The notes under the pieces are model-generated. The model worked only from the letters and a program-made list of their open reading frames with translations. It was not told the origin of the DNA and searched no databases. Shown piece by piece: positions 10,493 to 22,516 of a stretch of DNA of 33,593 nt. Position 1 is the first letter of the stretch. Each line of letters opens with the position of its first letter. The DNA is taken from the NCBI GenBank assembly GCA_009602725.1, contig WELB01000009.1:94374-127966 (forward strand). Direction: 5' to 3'. Made by a program: the position numbers and the translations under genes. Source of the DNA: Spirogloea muscicola. Lineage: Eukaryota; Streptophyta; Zygnematophyceae; Spirogloeales; Spirogloeaceae.

Positions 10493-13400
10493 ATGGCGGC
10501 GGCGGCGGCGGCGNGCGGCGCGGCAGCGGCCACCGGGCGGCGCCGCTCCCGCGCGCCGCTCAGCTGGCACAAGCCGTGAGTGGAAACAGAGCTGCAGTCG
10601 CCGCCGCCGCCGCCGCCGCCGCTGCTGCGGCCAGCTCGCCTCCCGGCCGTGAGCTTGACCACCTTGACGGTGTCACCTGCGGCTGGCTGCAGGCCGAGTA
10701 GGCGGCTGCCAAGGCTGCAGAGCGCGCAGCCGGTTGGCGTCCGCCTCAGTCACGGCTCTGGACACGCCTCCGGCGTCGGCGGCAGCGGCCTCCCTGTAAC
10801 AGCGGCGGCGGCGGAGGCGGCGGCGGCGGCGGCGGCCGAAGCTGCCGGGCCTGCGGCCTCCGCGCTGGACATCGTGCTGCCTGCGGAGGATTTCCGGCGG
10901 GCTGCGCTCGTCTCGTCACGAGACCAGGTCGGGCGCTTCAGTGCAGCACGGCCGGTGTGACTCCGCCATCTGACATCTCAGTGGCTCGCTCTCGTAGCAG
11001 CAGGCTGAGCGTCAGCTCGGCTCGTGGCCGCTGCCGCAGTATGAGGCCATGTACCAGCAGTCTGTGGAGGACCCCGACAGCTTCTGGGCGGACATCGCCA
11101 ATAGCTTCCATTGGCACAAGCCCTTTCCAGTCGCCGAGGGCGGCCTTGTCCACTCCGAGAACCTGGACGTGCGCAAGGGCCCCATTCACATTGAGGTGCT
11201 GGCAGCATCATGCCCCGCTTCTTGTGTCGATTGTCAAGCCTGGCCTCACAGTACTGGCGTACTGTTGCAGACTGTCATCAGCTTACTACTTATCAGTCAT
11301 CTGTGTACTGAAAGTCCTGTGCCCCCGGCACTACTCGGCATGCGCCCGCCGGCCAGTGGTTCAAAGGCGGCACGACCAACATCTGCTACAATGCAGTGGA
11401 CCGGCACGTGGCGGAGGGCCGAGGCGATAGGCCTGCGATCCTGTGGGAGGGCAATGAGCCACAGCACAGCTCCCAGCTGACCTTCGGCGAGCTGAAAGCC
11501 CGCGTGTGTCAGGTCTGCTCTTGCGATGCACCGGGCGTCCAAGGCCTCTCTTGTCGATGGTGCAGCTACTTGAAGACTGAGGTTATGACGCCCGCTTGGC
11601 GCAGCTGGCGAACTTCCTGCGAGAGCGAGGGGTGGCACGGGGCGACAGCGTGGCCATCTACATGCCGATGCTGCCCGAGCTGCCCATTGCCATGCTCGCC
11701 TGTGCCCGCATCGGGGCTGTCCACTCGGTGCGCACCCACTCGCCAAGAGGCTGCTGCATTGCCCGGAATAATTGTATCTTGTACACTCTGTTGATGGGGC
11801 TGCTGCAAGCATCGCAGGTGGTCTTTGGGGGCTTCTCTGCAGAGGCCCTGGCCCAGCGCATCCTGGACAGTAGACCGAGTGTGGTTCTGACAGCCAGCGG
11901 CGTCATGCGGGGGACCAAGCTCATCAAGCTCAAGGCCATCGTTGATCAGGCGCTGGAATTGTGCAACACTCAGGCCTTCCGACCAGGTGCAGGGCTGGTT
12001 CGGCCCGGCACCTGACTGGCCCTTGCTCTCTGCGTGCTGCTGAGGTGCTGAGGGCACAGGTTTGTCACGTGCAGAGACCTGCCTGGTGCTGGAGAACGCG
12101 ACTGCGCTGGCCAAGGACCAGACGCCCTTCACGCCTGGCCGCGATGTCTGGTGGCAGGTGATAAGAGTTGCATGTCTTGAGTGATCCTCTAATACTTTTG
12201 TGGCCTTCTCGTCCATCATGCCATCTGTGATGTGCATGTCATGCCTTGAAATTTTGCTGTCGCTGTATTCAACGCAGACCTAGTTCTTCTCAGCAGGAGG
12301 AGGTGAGGACGCAGAGCGAGGCCAGCCCCGTGGAGTGGGTGGACGCTGAGCACCCCCTGTTCCTGCTCTACACTTCTGGCTCGACCGGCAAGCCCAAGGT
12401 GAGCGACCGCAGCAGCAGCTGCTGCTTCCCAGCTATCTTGAACCAACATTTCCCTCAATCTGACAAAACAGATGGTTGCCTTTTGTGTAGGGCGTCGTCC
12501 ACACCACGGGCGGCTACATGGTCTACACGGCCACCACTTTCAAGCACTCCTTTGACTACCGCGAAGGAGATGTCTACTGGTCTTGCCACTCACCTAGATG
12601 GGCTCAGGCTCCCAGTATCCTGAAGGCTATGGTTACATGAGCCAACAGAAGGTTGCTCACTGTGGCAGGTGCACTGCAGACTGTGGCTGGATCACCGGGC
12701 ACAGCTACCTGACATACGGGCCGCTCCTGAATGGTGCATCCGTTGTTGTCTTTGAAGGGGTGAGGCTTGCTCTACTACCCAATGCAATGATATGCAAATG
12801 ATAGTCAGTCCTTCTTGCACCATTGTCATCCGTGCATCTTGGGGTGCTCTGAAGGAGTCCTGATAGGAGAATTGAGCTGACCAGCTTGCTCACTGCAGGT
12901 CCCCAACTACCCGGACGCGGGCCGCTGCTGGCAGGTGGTAGACAAGTACAAGGTGTCCATCTTCTACACTGCTCCCACGGCCATCCGAGCCCTGCAACGC
13001 GATGGGGATCAGGTAATTGAAGTCGAGCTTTGCCTCCTGTCAGCAAGAGTGGCAGTGGCACTCATGCCGCGTGCATGGGCCAGTCTTCATCATACTTGTT
13101 TGTACCTGGTGGTGCAGTATGTGACGCAGCACTCTCGGCAGAGCTTGCGAGTCCTAGGGACGGTGGGAGAGCCCATAAATCCAAGCGCCTGGAGGTGCGG
13201 TGAAACCTTACAATGCCCCTGGACTCAGTGTGCCTGATGTAAGTGCACCGCCGTGTCAGTTGGCGTGTCTTTGCTGTCCTGAGGCCAAAGTTTGTGGCTC
13301 CAAGGCAGGTGGTATTATGATGTGGTCGGCGGGGGCCGCTGCCCGATCTCAGACACATGGTGGCAGACTGAGACTGGTGGCCACATGGTACTTGCAAGCT

Positions 13401-14713
13401 TCCTGTGTGGATCAACAGCATGCAGATGATGTGTACTTGTCCTTGAAAGCTGCACTTAAGATGACGTCATTGCCGCTCCCTTCTACGTCTGGACCTCTCG
13501 AACAGATAACACCGCTGCCAGGAGCATGGCCATTGAAACCCGGCTCCGCTACACTCCCATTCTTTGGGGTGCAGGTAGAATCACTCAGATACAAAAGCAT
13601 GCATGCGCTCACCATCCTTTTCGTGGTTGCTTTGCGCAGAGCAATCATGCAGGGCTGTAGGAATGCATGGTCAAGTACACTGTGACAGTCTAAAGAGACC
13701 TGCCAAGAGCTTGCAGTGCTGGTCTTGAAAGTAGGTGCTCTTTCTGAATCCTCTCTTTTCTTGCCAAATTCCCGCTGGGTTTTTATCAGCCAACAATACT
13801 GGACGAAAATGGCAAGGAGCTAAATGGGGAAGCCAGCGGCTACCTTTGTATCAAGGCCTCCTGGCCAGGCGCCTTCAGGACGTTATACAAGGATCACGAC
13901 CGCTACGAGGCCGCGTACTTCTCCACCTTTCGGTCGTTCTACTTCTCCGGCGATGGCTGCCGCAGGTCTGCGATACTGCTGCTTTCTTGCAGGAAGATTG
14001 CTTGTCAAATAGCAGTGCTTCCAACTTGGAGAGGCATGACTACAACAATTCTGACATCTTGACGTGATTGTGTGCAGGGATGCTGACGGGTACTTTTGGT
14101 TAACGGGCCGTGTGGATGATGTCATCAATGTGAGCGGGCATCGCATTGGCACAGCGGAGGTGGAGTCGGCCCTTGTTTCACACCACCTGTGTACGGAGTC
14201 AGCGGTGGTTCCCTTTGATCACGAGGTATGACCATAATCTTTTCTACATGAGCATGTTAACTTGAAAAGGGGGAGCGGTCATGCTAAACGTGAGACACTG
14301 TGGATTCCAGATAAAAGGACAAGGCATCCATGCATTTGTGATTCTGCAAGAGGGAGCCCAATTTAGCGAGGATATCAGGCGTGAGCTTATATCTGCTGTA
14401 AGGAATCAGGTATCTTGGCTCCACTACACCTTGAAAGCTTCTCTGCTGGAGCCACGTGTTGTGATGATGGCATTGGTGCCATGAGGCTTGACTATAGGGC
14501 ACTGATGAACCAGTACTGGTGTTGCAGATAGGAGCGTTCGCTGCGCCGGACCGTGTCCAGTTAGCACCAGGATTGCCAAAAACACGCTCTGGCAAGATCA
14601 TGCGCCGAATATTGCGCAAGATTGCAGCTGGAGAGTCTGCTGAGTCACTTGGAGACACCACCACCTTGGCTGACCCCTCTGTAGTGAATCAGCTGTTGGA
14701 TTCTCGACCATGA
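10493..14713 (+). CDS. ACS: Acetyl-CoA synthetase, AMP-forming (757 aa, 18 exons)
   Basis: Exons: 10493-10575, 10693-10927, 11004-11195, 11357-11512, 11605-11727, 11818-11986, 12075-12157, 12294-12398, 12491-12579, 12669-12759, 12899-13012, 13118-13194, 13309-13387, 13506-13574, 13790-13965, 14078-14225, 14311-14409, 14528-14713. All junctions are in phase and GT-AG. The enzyme makes acetyl-CoA from acetate, ATP and CoA. Landmarks: [11 protein letters not shown], the P-loop [10 protein letters not shown] (residues 373-382), [44 protein letters not shown], and the C-terminal [11 protein letters not shown] with catalytic, acylation-regulated Lys719. The length matches plant ACS (about 740 aa). 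The first two exons give an Ala/Arg/Ser-rich extension, consistent with a plastid transit peptide. The exon 1/2 junction is inferred: the exon 2 frame has an upstream stop at 10577 and no ATG, and the GTGAGT donor at 10576 fits in phase. Exon 1 contains an N at 10514. The exon 8 acceptor may be three bases later. Confidence 0.95.
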
Positions 14714-17313
14714 CTAGCCAGTTGTTTCTCTTTGGTAGCAGTGCAGAAGTGTCCAGCAAAAGTACAAAAGCAGTGACTATCTCCGTGGACCCTCAAGTGC
14801 TTACCACACTCCGCACAAATCTTCCTTAATATGGTGTGAGCAACTCGCAGTCTTGATAGCCAGGGCATGTGCTTTATGCTGAACTAGCATGGTAAGCTCT
14901 AGGCAAACAATTGTGTCAAGCCTGCTCGCTGCTTGCAGAGCAGATCTTGTCGAAGCGTATCGTCAATGCAAACGTTTCCTTGTGAGAGAATAGTGGATGG
15001 CGGGAAGTAGGGGGGCCAAAAGTCACAACTTCATAGGGTATGCCATGTGCTGTTAGCTGGTCGCTGGACGTTGCTGGCTGTTGAGGGCAAGATGCAGGTG
15101 CAAGGAAGCTGTGGGCCAGTCCAGGGCAGGGGCAGCCTGGGGCCGGAGTGTCAAGGTTGGTTTGCTTAGCAAGAGCATTGTTATGCTGCGCGGATTCAAG
15201 AGCAATAATTCGTGGAGAATACAATCTGCATCCCAGTGTGCAGTAACCACAAGGGTGGCATAGTGTCTGTTGACTCCAGTTACACCTTTTGGATGAACCA
15301 CGGCTTGCAGACTGCACACTGAAGGACCATAGCTGATCTTCTACTCATGGGTTGAGGGAAGTTGCAGGTCCCAAGCATCCGAACATGAGACTATCACACT
15401 TACGGTGGTGTTATGAACCTATATCTAAATCTCATGCTCGCAAGTCTGTAATTCAACATAGCTTGCATGCTTTGAGTACAGAGGTGCTGAGTCCTTGCGC
15501 AAGGTCTGGACTAATTTTGTCAAGGAAAGGTCTGGCTGTTTGCTCAGTAGGCTACAGAAGGATCATCATGAGTTGGCAGATAGCATGTGGAACCTGGCCA
15601 CTGCTGATATGCAGCCGACGATACTTTGGACCGCGTGTGGGCTTTGACGTTGCACTGACAGACCAGTGAGTTCTGCATGCTGTACGAAACGCCGCGCGCT
15701 AACAAAGACCGGTAGACCTCGAGTACTCCATCACAGATCGTTTAGCAACTTGACGTTAGGCATCCTCGATAAATTGTTCCTGCAGTGAGCCTCGAGTGGT
15801 GTAAACTGTGTGGGCTTTGCTAGCCTCGCAAGCACCCACAACAGGTCCCAGCGGCTTGGAGTGCAGAAGGGAGTGGCCACAGAGCTTGGCGACCGCTTCC
15901 CATCTTTGCCCGCACATAGTACTAGCATCTATGGCTCAATACGCCCCTCTGGAGGATGCTACAGGCGAGGCTTGGTCATTCCTTTTGCAGTATGATCGAC
16001 TGAAAGGTGACAATGTCCCTCACCACAGACCTATCACTCAGCTCGTCCGAAGAGACACCCTCGGCAGCCAGAAGAATGTGCTCGCCCAGAGAGAAGAGTG
16101 GCTGGCAGAGCCAGCCCAAAAAGAATGGACAAGATCCCAAGCCAAAGAAAGAGGAGCCAGAAACCTTGACCTTCAGATTCACGTCGTCTCTTCTTGGTCT
16201 GCATGCAGCTCCCTCCCACGTCAGGGAGTTGCTGCTAACAGGTCTTCTCTTTTGCTCGCAGCCTTTAGCCCCTTCTATACTAAGCTCTCTACCTTTATCT
16301 GCAGCAGCTTCGCCTTGGCTCCTTCAAGTGCCTGGCTCCTACCACAGTGTAGGGTGCACGGATGTCTCTCAAGATCTCTGACAGAAGAAGCTGATCACTC
16401 ACTGCAGCGTAGCCTCAGGAAGCAGTGTCTTTGAGCTATCACCCGCACATATTTCGCTTAGATAGAATCTGATCAAAGCGTAGCGTTTGACAGTGTTTGC
16501 ATGCTGGCCGCTCACCACGCCTGCAAGCTCCAACCACGGCTGCGCTTCGTCTCTCTCTGCTCGCCTCTCTCTGCACCTTGTTTCACATTTGTGAGCTGAC
16601 AATCCATGCAGCTTCTTAGTGGAGCAGCGCATGAGCTGTAATGTGCAAACAACAGCTCAGCTGTGCTATCAAGACACATAAGGCTGAAAGCATGGATGCA
16701 TTTATTCGAGTTATAATTTTGAGTTGTCCAACCCTCAACATGATCTCTCTGAAGGCATTTCGTGAGCCATTTTGTGAGTGAATCAAGGCACTCACTCGAA
16801 CCTGTTTGCAGACGTGTCTATGCATTCCCAGACCCTATATCAGTTGACAATCAAGAGGAGCGGACTTCGTTCAACGGAGCATGGGCATTTCAGCTTACAG
16901 TTGGCATGCAGAAGCAAGCTAGTACTACTCTACGGCATTACAAGGTTTATATAAGGGGCTGGTCAAGGTTACAGCGCTAGCTCATAACATATACACCTAC
17001 CAGATCTTCACTTCACAGAGGACAAAGCCAAGTCACCACATGGACACACGTCTTATACCCGTCTCCAGTGACTAGCCATGAACTGCTCAAGATCCGACCT
17101 TCATGGATGTCTTGTAGGGTTTATGTAAGCACAGGTACCCCCCGGCTATTGTAGTGAGAGATGTTGCTTTCGCATGTCAGCCTCGTACACCTTCTAAGCT
17201 GATATGGCCCATCTCCGTTTTGTGCTAGTCAACATACATAGCATGTCAGTGAACAAGTAAAGGGCAGGCAATGCTTCTGCAGATTGGAGCACACACAAAT
17301 TGGGTAAGGTGTG
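14714..17313. other. Convergent intergenic region between ACS and O-fucosyltransferase genes
   Basis: Both flanking genes end here, so the interval should contain two 3' untranslated regions. A minus-oriented copy of the hairpin repeat lies at about 16080-16160 (GAGTGGCTGGCAGAGCCAGC then AAAAAGAATGGACAAGATCC). Several short open frames exist, for example minus strand 14916-15317, but none resembles a family or shows splice-supported continuation. I see no RNA gene. Confidence 0.45.
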
Positions 17314-20300
17314 CTATTGACTAATCAAGCGCAGTTGCTGAATTTCAGCTTCTTGTCCTAATGCAGAGTCATTGCAGTCACGAAGTCCAAGGGACTGCCT
17401 CATTCGCAGGATGTGCAAGGAGAAAGTGGATGTAGGAGTTCCTAAAAAGTGGTTGGCCATTGTGCAGATTATTTTCTCCACAGCGAGTTCTGCATGCATG
17501 CTACCCTCCAGTCCCGCCTGTACCCAAGACTCTGCATTCCAGAGAGAGTGCGTTCTATTCTCCAGCTTATATCTGCAGTGCCAACAGACATCCACCTACC
17601 AGTGAGAGGAGCTGCACTCTGTGAACTGCAATTTATGATCAATGTCGTTGCCAAGGTGCTAGGTGGTAAGCTAATGCATCAGCATGACAGTGGGCCCTTG
17701 TTATCAGCAGGGAGTCTTGCAATTGCTCAGAACAGCATGCAAATCTTCTCAGCTGTCAGGACTCTTTGGCTAAATCTGTGTCACAACGGGGATCTCAGAG
17801 AGTTGGTTGCTATGTAAGGAAAGTCATTCACCTAGGTGGTTCAGGAAGAGTCACAATAGTCAGCCCATGTCCTTTGTGAGAATACCTGGCTAACCTTGAC
17901 TTCAATAGAGACACTGCAAATCAATGGCCAGGCACATGAGATCTTTCCACGGGGTTAGTCCACACAACAGAGCTATATCTGACCAATATTGATTGCTCAT
18001 GAGCTGCCCACATTGAGCAAGTTTCTTGAAGCACAGCACTGCCAAGCTTGCATGGATGTGATCAAGCACTACAGCTCTCAGTCGGATTGTTGAGTGGATG
18101 TGACTGCTCAGGACCAACAATGTTGAGGAAGTGTGCTCACTCTCCAAAGGATGCGCGTTTGTTGCAACATATATAGTCGTCACACCCAGGGCTTGCACTT
18201 TCTAGTTGGAAGAGATCCAGCAAGCGCAATGCAACAAAAAGACGAGTGGTGAATGAGAACAATGATAAGGACAGCTTTCCTAATGTTCACAGCTCAGGGT
18301 TGTTTTAGAATTGCTGCAGCCATCTGCACACTTTGAAAAGAGTGAAAGCATGCAGCCATGATTGACTTGAAGAGCGGTGGACGCCACCAATAAATTGCCA
18401 CGCACCCCCAGCTAGTGAGAGGACAGATCTACTTTCTTAGACAATAACGAGTAGCCGAAATTAGCGAGATGTATTTAGCAAACCTCATTCAAATATTCAG
18501 CAATCTCGGCAATGGAGCGGTAACACCAGGCTTTATTCCCGCGTGAACAAAATCGCTGTGCACGGTAAAAGTCTCCACGCCGTATGTGAACAGCTATAAA
18601 TTGTCGACCTGCAAACAACCAGATGGTAAAATGTATTGTAAACCTTTGCTTGATTGACCTGGAGATAGTTGTGGAGAGAAAGGAGACGCAGGGCACCTGG
18701 GAGGCCTCCTATGATCGTCAAGGCAGTAGAAGACGAACAGGTTCACCTCCTATCCTTGTTATGTGAGCATGCTTGTGTGATCACGGAATGTACTTAGCAG
18801 GCCTGTCCCTAAGTAGAATATATCTGAGCCGAGGTGGACATGATCAGATCGCGGGAGAAGAGTCGCAACTCACCTAAGAACATTCTCACCAAAATTTTGG
18901 CCATGTCAATGATGGCCTGGTGCGGGCGCACAGGGAGCATGCATGAGCGGCGAAAGGGGCCATACGGCCGAGCATTGTAGAGACCGTCTTTGACTGAGAA
19001 TCCAAAGAGATCCCCCAAGCACAGCAATTGGGCCTCGGAAGCACCAAAAGTGGACTTAAACTGAGATGCAGTCAACTTCCTGCGTGTGATTGCCTTGCTG
19101 CCATCGGGTGGCCATACGAGATCCGGTCGTCCATGGGCAACGTCAGGTAATAAAGTGCAGTCGTGGGTATTCTGCCAAGGCCACGCCCACTTTGATGGCT
19201 AAGAAGTAGCATACTCATTAGTTTGCAAATGTGTAAGCAATCTTGTTGCTGACTTACTCTACTACAACTTGCGCAAGAGCAGAGCCTGTATGTGCATAAT
19301 GTCCCAATATCTGTGACTGTGCATAAGGACACTGGTTGTGCTGGTCAATTTAGATGCCTGGTCCAATCAGGTTGTGCTTTTTCTGCCTTACCTTCAGGCA
19401 CGTCACTTCGTGAATTGTAACAGTGCCATCCGGCTCCGGATGGCGAGCCTTGTATTCATCCATACTGATCACAGTATCCTTGCCGAAACATGCTTCACTG
19501 TGTTCCACATCCCAAAATACATCCCAACTCCAATTCCACTTTCCGTGGACCATGACTGTTTTCCTGCAATCAGCACCGGAACGAGGCAAGGGGTCCTTGT
19601 AATCCATTCAGCATCTTGTCTTTGACCATGCCTGAGGAATATAAGACCCTTGAATACAGCTCTTTGCACCTGAGAGGACTGGCTGGACTCCAAGTACACA
19701 CAGTTACTTACAAGCCTGTCCCGACAGATCCGGGCACGGAAGCAAGTCAATCTTCAACATTGCTAGGCGAGGACAGACGTGGAGTCAAGCAGCAGCTGCA
19801 CCTGTCCACGACCAAGGTACGGTTGAGGAGTCCAGCGGCAATGAGTTGACTCTCCATGCAGTCAATCTGGTTGCTGACTTCGCCAAAATAGCATGTCGCC
19901 AGCAGATACCTTCCAGGCTTCACGAAGTCGCAAGATGGACTAGATCAGAATCCTACGGCTAGCATTCCTGTCTTGTGTCCAGGACTGCATCTGCAAAAGC
20001 GGGCATAGATTCAATCTAACATGTTAAATAAATTGCAAGCTCTTGCCAGCTTGTTGATATGATGCCATGAGACCAGGTCCGTCAAGGCCCGCAAGTGGAG
20101 TTGCTGTGTGGCACAACAAGTGTTGCAGCAATCTCTGTGACAAGTGGCTATCTCATGCGCACTTTTAAGTAGATTTCTCTCAAGAACAGGCGGCTCAAGG
20201 GGGTCTTGTGCATCTTACGGAGGGAATCCAGGGCACTTCCTCCTCGGGCCTCAGTACCCTTTGCGGCATGCTGCTTCGCAGGACTGCAAAGGGACAGTTT

Positions 20301-21121
20301 CTGTAGATGTGCTTATTGACCATCTCTGCCATGCTCCTCCTGTCCAGGTGCTCCTGTGGCCCATCAATATGCTGCACTGCCTGTGTGATAGTATGACCAG
20401 CTTCCCCTTCGTGTTGAAGTCTGTCAACGCAAAGTGGAGAGGCTGCAGGCTGTCAGGATGCACACTCGCTGCTGGAACACGACTGACCAAACCAACAGTG
20501 GGGACAGACAGGGCAAACAACAGCCGGACCATGACTGTGCCGAGAGGTGTAAAGTCAGGCTGCACTTCTTGGAGCCAGCCTGGCTCAGGCTTGCAGCCTG
20601 ACGGCAGTCCTCCCACGTGACTTTTGGCACTACAGTCAAGGAGGCCTGGGAGGTCTCCGCGTTCACTTTTGGAGACGGTCACGATAAACCACGAGCTGGC
20701 AAGAAGCCATCTCTTGCTGGGCACTACGTTGCGCCTGGACCGTGGCCTTTGTGACTGTGGAGACATGACCTTGACAATTGTGCGAGCAAGCTAAGTCTCG
20801 CACACCTCAGGGACCACCTGGCCGAGCTTGAGCAGGTGCTTCAGCCACCTTTAGGAGTGTGCTGGCGCTCTGCGTCGACTCGCACCGACAAGGCATCAGT
20901 ACACGAGCTCCAGGCAACACTCACCGCATCGGGGGCCTCGGCGTCGACGAGTCTGGTGCGGCCGCCGGGGACTCGGGGAGGCAGCAGGTGAAGAGCAGCG
21001 CCAGCGTGGCCGCCGACGACCAGCAGCGAGCTCCTGCGGCCGTGCGGGGAAGGGAGCGAGGCCACGCCGCCGAGCGCCTGCCGCTGCATCCAGGAGTCGG
21101 AGGGATGCTGGCCTCCGCCAT
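17314..21121 (-). CDS. GDP-fucose protein O-fucosyltransferase-like protein (about 479 aa, 10 exons)
   Basis: Proposed exons on the minus strand: 21121-20925, 20848-20818, 20380-20219, 19917-19802, 19563-19392, 19171-18874, 18608-18484, 18201-18141, 17913-17895, 17572-17314; phases agree throughout. Evidence for the family: GRYLLATCYFGEVSNQ then LLNRTLVV (donor-side N-terminal motif), YGPFRRSCMLPVRP, the hallmark AVHIRRGDF (arginines about 335-336), TTIYVATNAHP, and the C-terminal FLGTPTSTFSLHILRMR. This order matches GT-B O-fucosyltransferases (GT65/GT68 and the plant family). Exon 1 encodes a basic N-terminus followed by a short hydrophobic segment (residues about 33-48), a likely Golgi/ER signal anchor. 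The reaction would be transfer of fucose from GDP-fucose to a protein Ser/Thr, inferred from family. The core exons 19917-18141 and the last exon are secure. Exon 2, the start of exon 4 and the 19-nt exon 9 are inferred, and exon 7 uses a weak GTTTGC donor. Confidence 0.78.
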
Positions 21122-21350
21122 GGCCGCGACTCCGGCACATCACGTAGGCGCAGCTCGGGGCCTGCCGGCCGCCTCCATCCGCGCTTGCTGGTGGATGGCG
21201 GTGGCGCAGGGCCCCGGAGCGGCAGCGACGGTCGCCGGCCGCGAGAGNTGAGTTGAGCGCCAGAGGGAGGTGACGGTGGGGCGGCGCGGCCGGCACGGCC
21301 GGCGGGCCCGGGGCCCACTGGCGCGGCCGTGGGCGCGGGCCGTCTTTTTT
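21122..21350 (-). promoter_or_regulatory. GC-rich upstream region of the O-fucosyltransferase gene
   Basis: Directly upstream of the predicted ATG at 21121 the sequence is strongly GC-rich up to about 21340, resembling the 5' ends of the other genes in the window. It contains one ambiguous base (21248). No TATA box is evident. Promoter assignment is by position only. Confidence 0.35.
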
Positions 21351-21467
21351 GCGTGTACTTGTGCGGAAAGCAAACCCACAAGCGGCCGAGTACAACGGCA
21401 AGCACGTCTGGGCACGTACATTCATCACCATCACCCCGCTGCAACTCGGCCCTGCTCATCAGCCATA

Positions 21468-21765
21468 GAAGAAGTGGCACTCCCAGTGGGGCAAAGGGCT
21501 GCGACAAGCCAGCCCGGAAAGAATCGACAAAAGGTTTGGAGGGGCCTACAAGCGATCAGCAGCTACAAAGGGGGCCTGAAGATGCTCTGGCAGTACAGCC
21601 ATTCGGTCAGCCAACATGGAGAGTGGTCGAGAGAGAACAGCGCGGCCGAATTGACTGGTGGCTGGGAGAAGCCAGCCCGAAATGAAGAAGGCTCGCCCAT
21701 AGAGAAAGAGGGGCTGGCAAAGCCAGCCCAAAAGGAATGGACAAGGTCAAGAGGAGCCGAATGGC
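21468..21765 (-). repeat. Cluster of three hairpin-repeat copies
   Basis: Three minus-oriented copies lie head to tail: about 21468-21582 (GGGCTGCGACAAGCCAGCCC), 21655-21700 (GGCTGGGAGAAGCCAGCCCG) and 21690-21760 (GGGGCTGGCAAAGCCAGCCC, a near-perfect hairpin, followed by AAAAGGAATGGACAAGGTC). The first copy matches, inverted, the plus-oriented copy at about 33126-33236 over roughly 110 bases, including the CACTCCCAGTGGGG / CCCCATTGGGAGTG end and a flanking TTTGTAGCTGCT block. Confidence 0.75.
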
Positions 21766-21769
21766 GCAG

Positions 21770-22279
21770 AAAGCAGGGGACTAAGTGCTAAAGAGAGAGA
21801 AGAGCCGCGCGGTGCGCAAAAGACGAGTGGGTCGACACTTCAAGCCCAGTACATTGTTCACGCATCACAGGCACCACCCCCTGCGAAGCGCGTACGGCCT
21901 GGCGGCCATCCACGCTGCCCCAGGTCGGCCCGCCTCTGCCCGGACCCCCAGGCAGGTGCCTGCCACAGCACTGCCGCCCATGCCATGCCGCCCCTCCCCG
22001 GTGCCACTGCCCCCACTCATGTTGTGCTCAACAGGGAATAGTGAGCAACCCAGGGCCACTTGAGTCGCTGTGTGCTTCAGCTCTTTCTGTCAATGTGGAA
22101 GAGCTGTTTCTCCCTTATCTGGCCCCTTCGAACCATGTCTTCCTTTCTTCTCTGGGCTAGCCAAACACAGCCATCGCCCCTCTACTAGTCTCACTCTCTC
22201 TCTTAGGTGACGTACATTTGTCAATGTGCTTGCCTTTGTACTTGACCACACATGGCCTCCCATATCTTAACACACACGC

Positions 22280-22283
<4 letters not shown>
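21770..22283. other. Intergenic, repeat modules only
   Basis: This interval holds a GGGCCACTTGAGTCGCTGTG module at about 22055 and a GGGCTAGCCAAACACAGCC hairpin-like segment at about 22155, both shared with other copies in the window. No gene is recognised. Confidence 0.4.
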
Positions 22284-22335
<52 letters not shown>

Positions 22336-22336
22336 N

Positions 22337-22425
<89 letters not shown>
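22284..22425. repeat. (CT)n microsatellite, about 142 bp
   Basis: This is an uninterrupted CT dinucleotide run apart from one ambiguous base at 22336, followed by a short CCCTCC tail. The true length is uncertain, because assemblies commonly collapse such tracts. Long Ser-Leu or Arg-Glu open frames across it are artefacts of the dinucleotide. Confidence 0.97.
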
Positions 22426-22429
<4 letters not shown>

Positions 22430-22516
22430 CCTCCAATCCTTCTGTCATTTCTTTTCGGGCTGACTGTTCACAGCTGTACGTAGATCTGAGCTGCACGTAG
22501 ATCTAAGCTGCTCGCA

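Noticed and set aside
14916-15317. Minus-strand open frame of 133 codons between ACS and the O-fucosyltransferase gene
   Set aside because: No similarity or splice-supported extension was found; left as intergenic.
17449-17817. Plus-strand open frame of 122 codons
   Set aside because: It lies opposite the well-supported last exon of the O-fucosyltransferase gene and shows no family resemblance.
22218-22500. Ser-Leu and Arg-Glu repeat open frames
   Set aside because: They are pure translations of the CT microsatellite.
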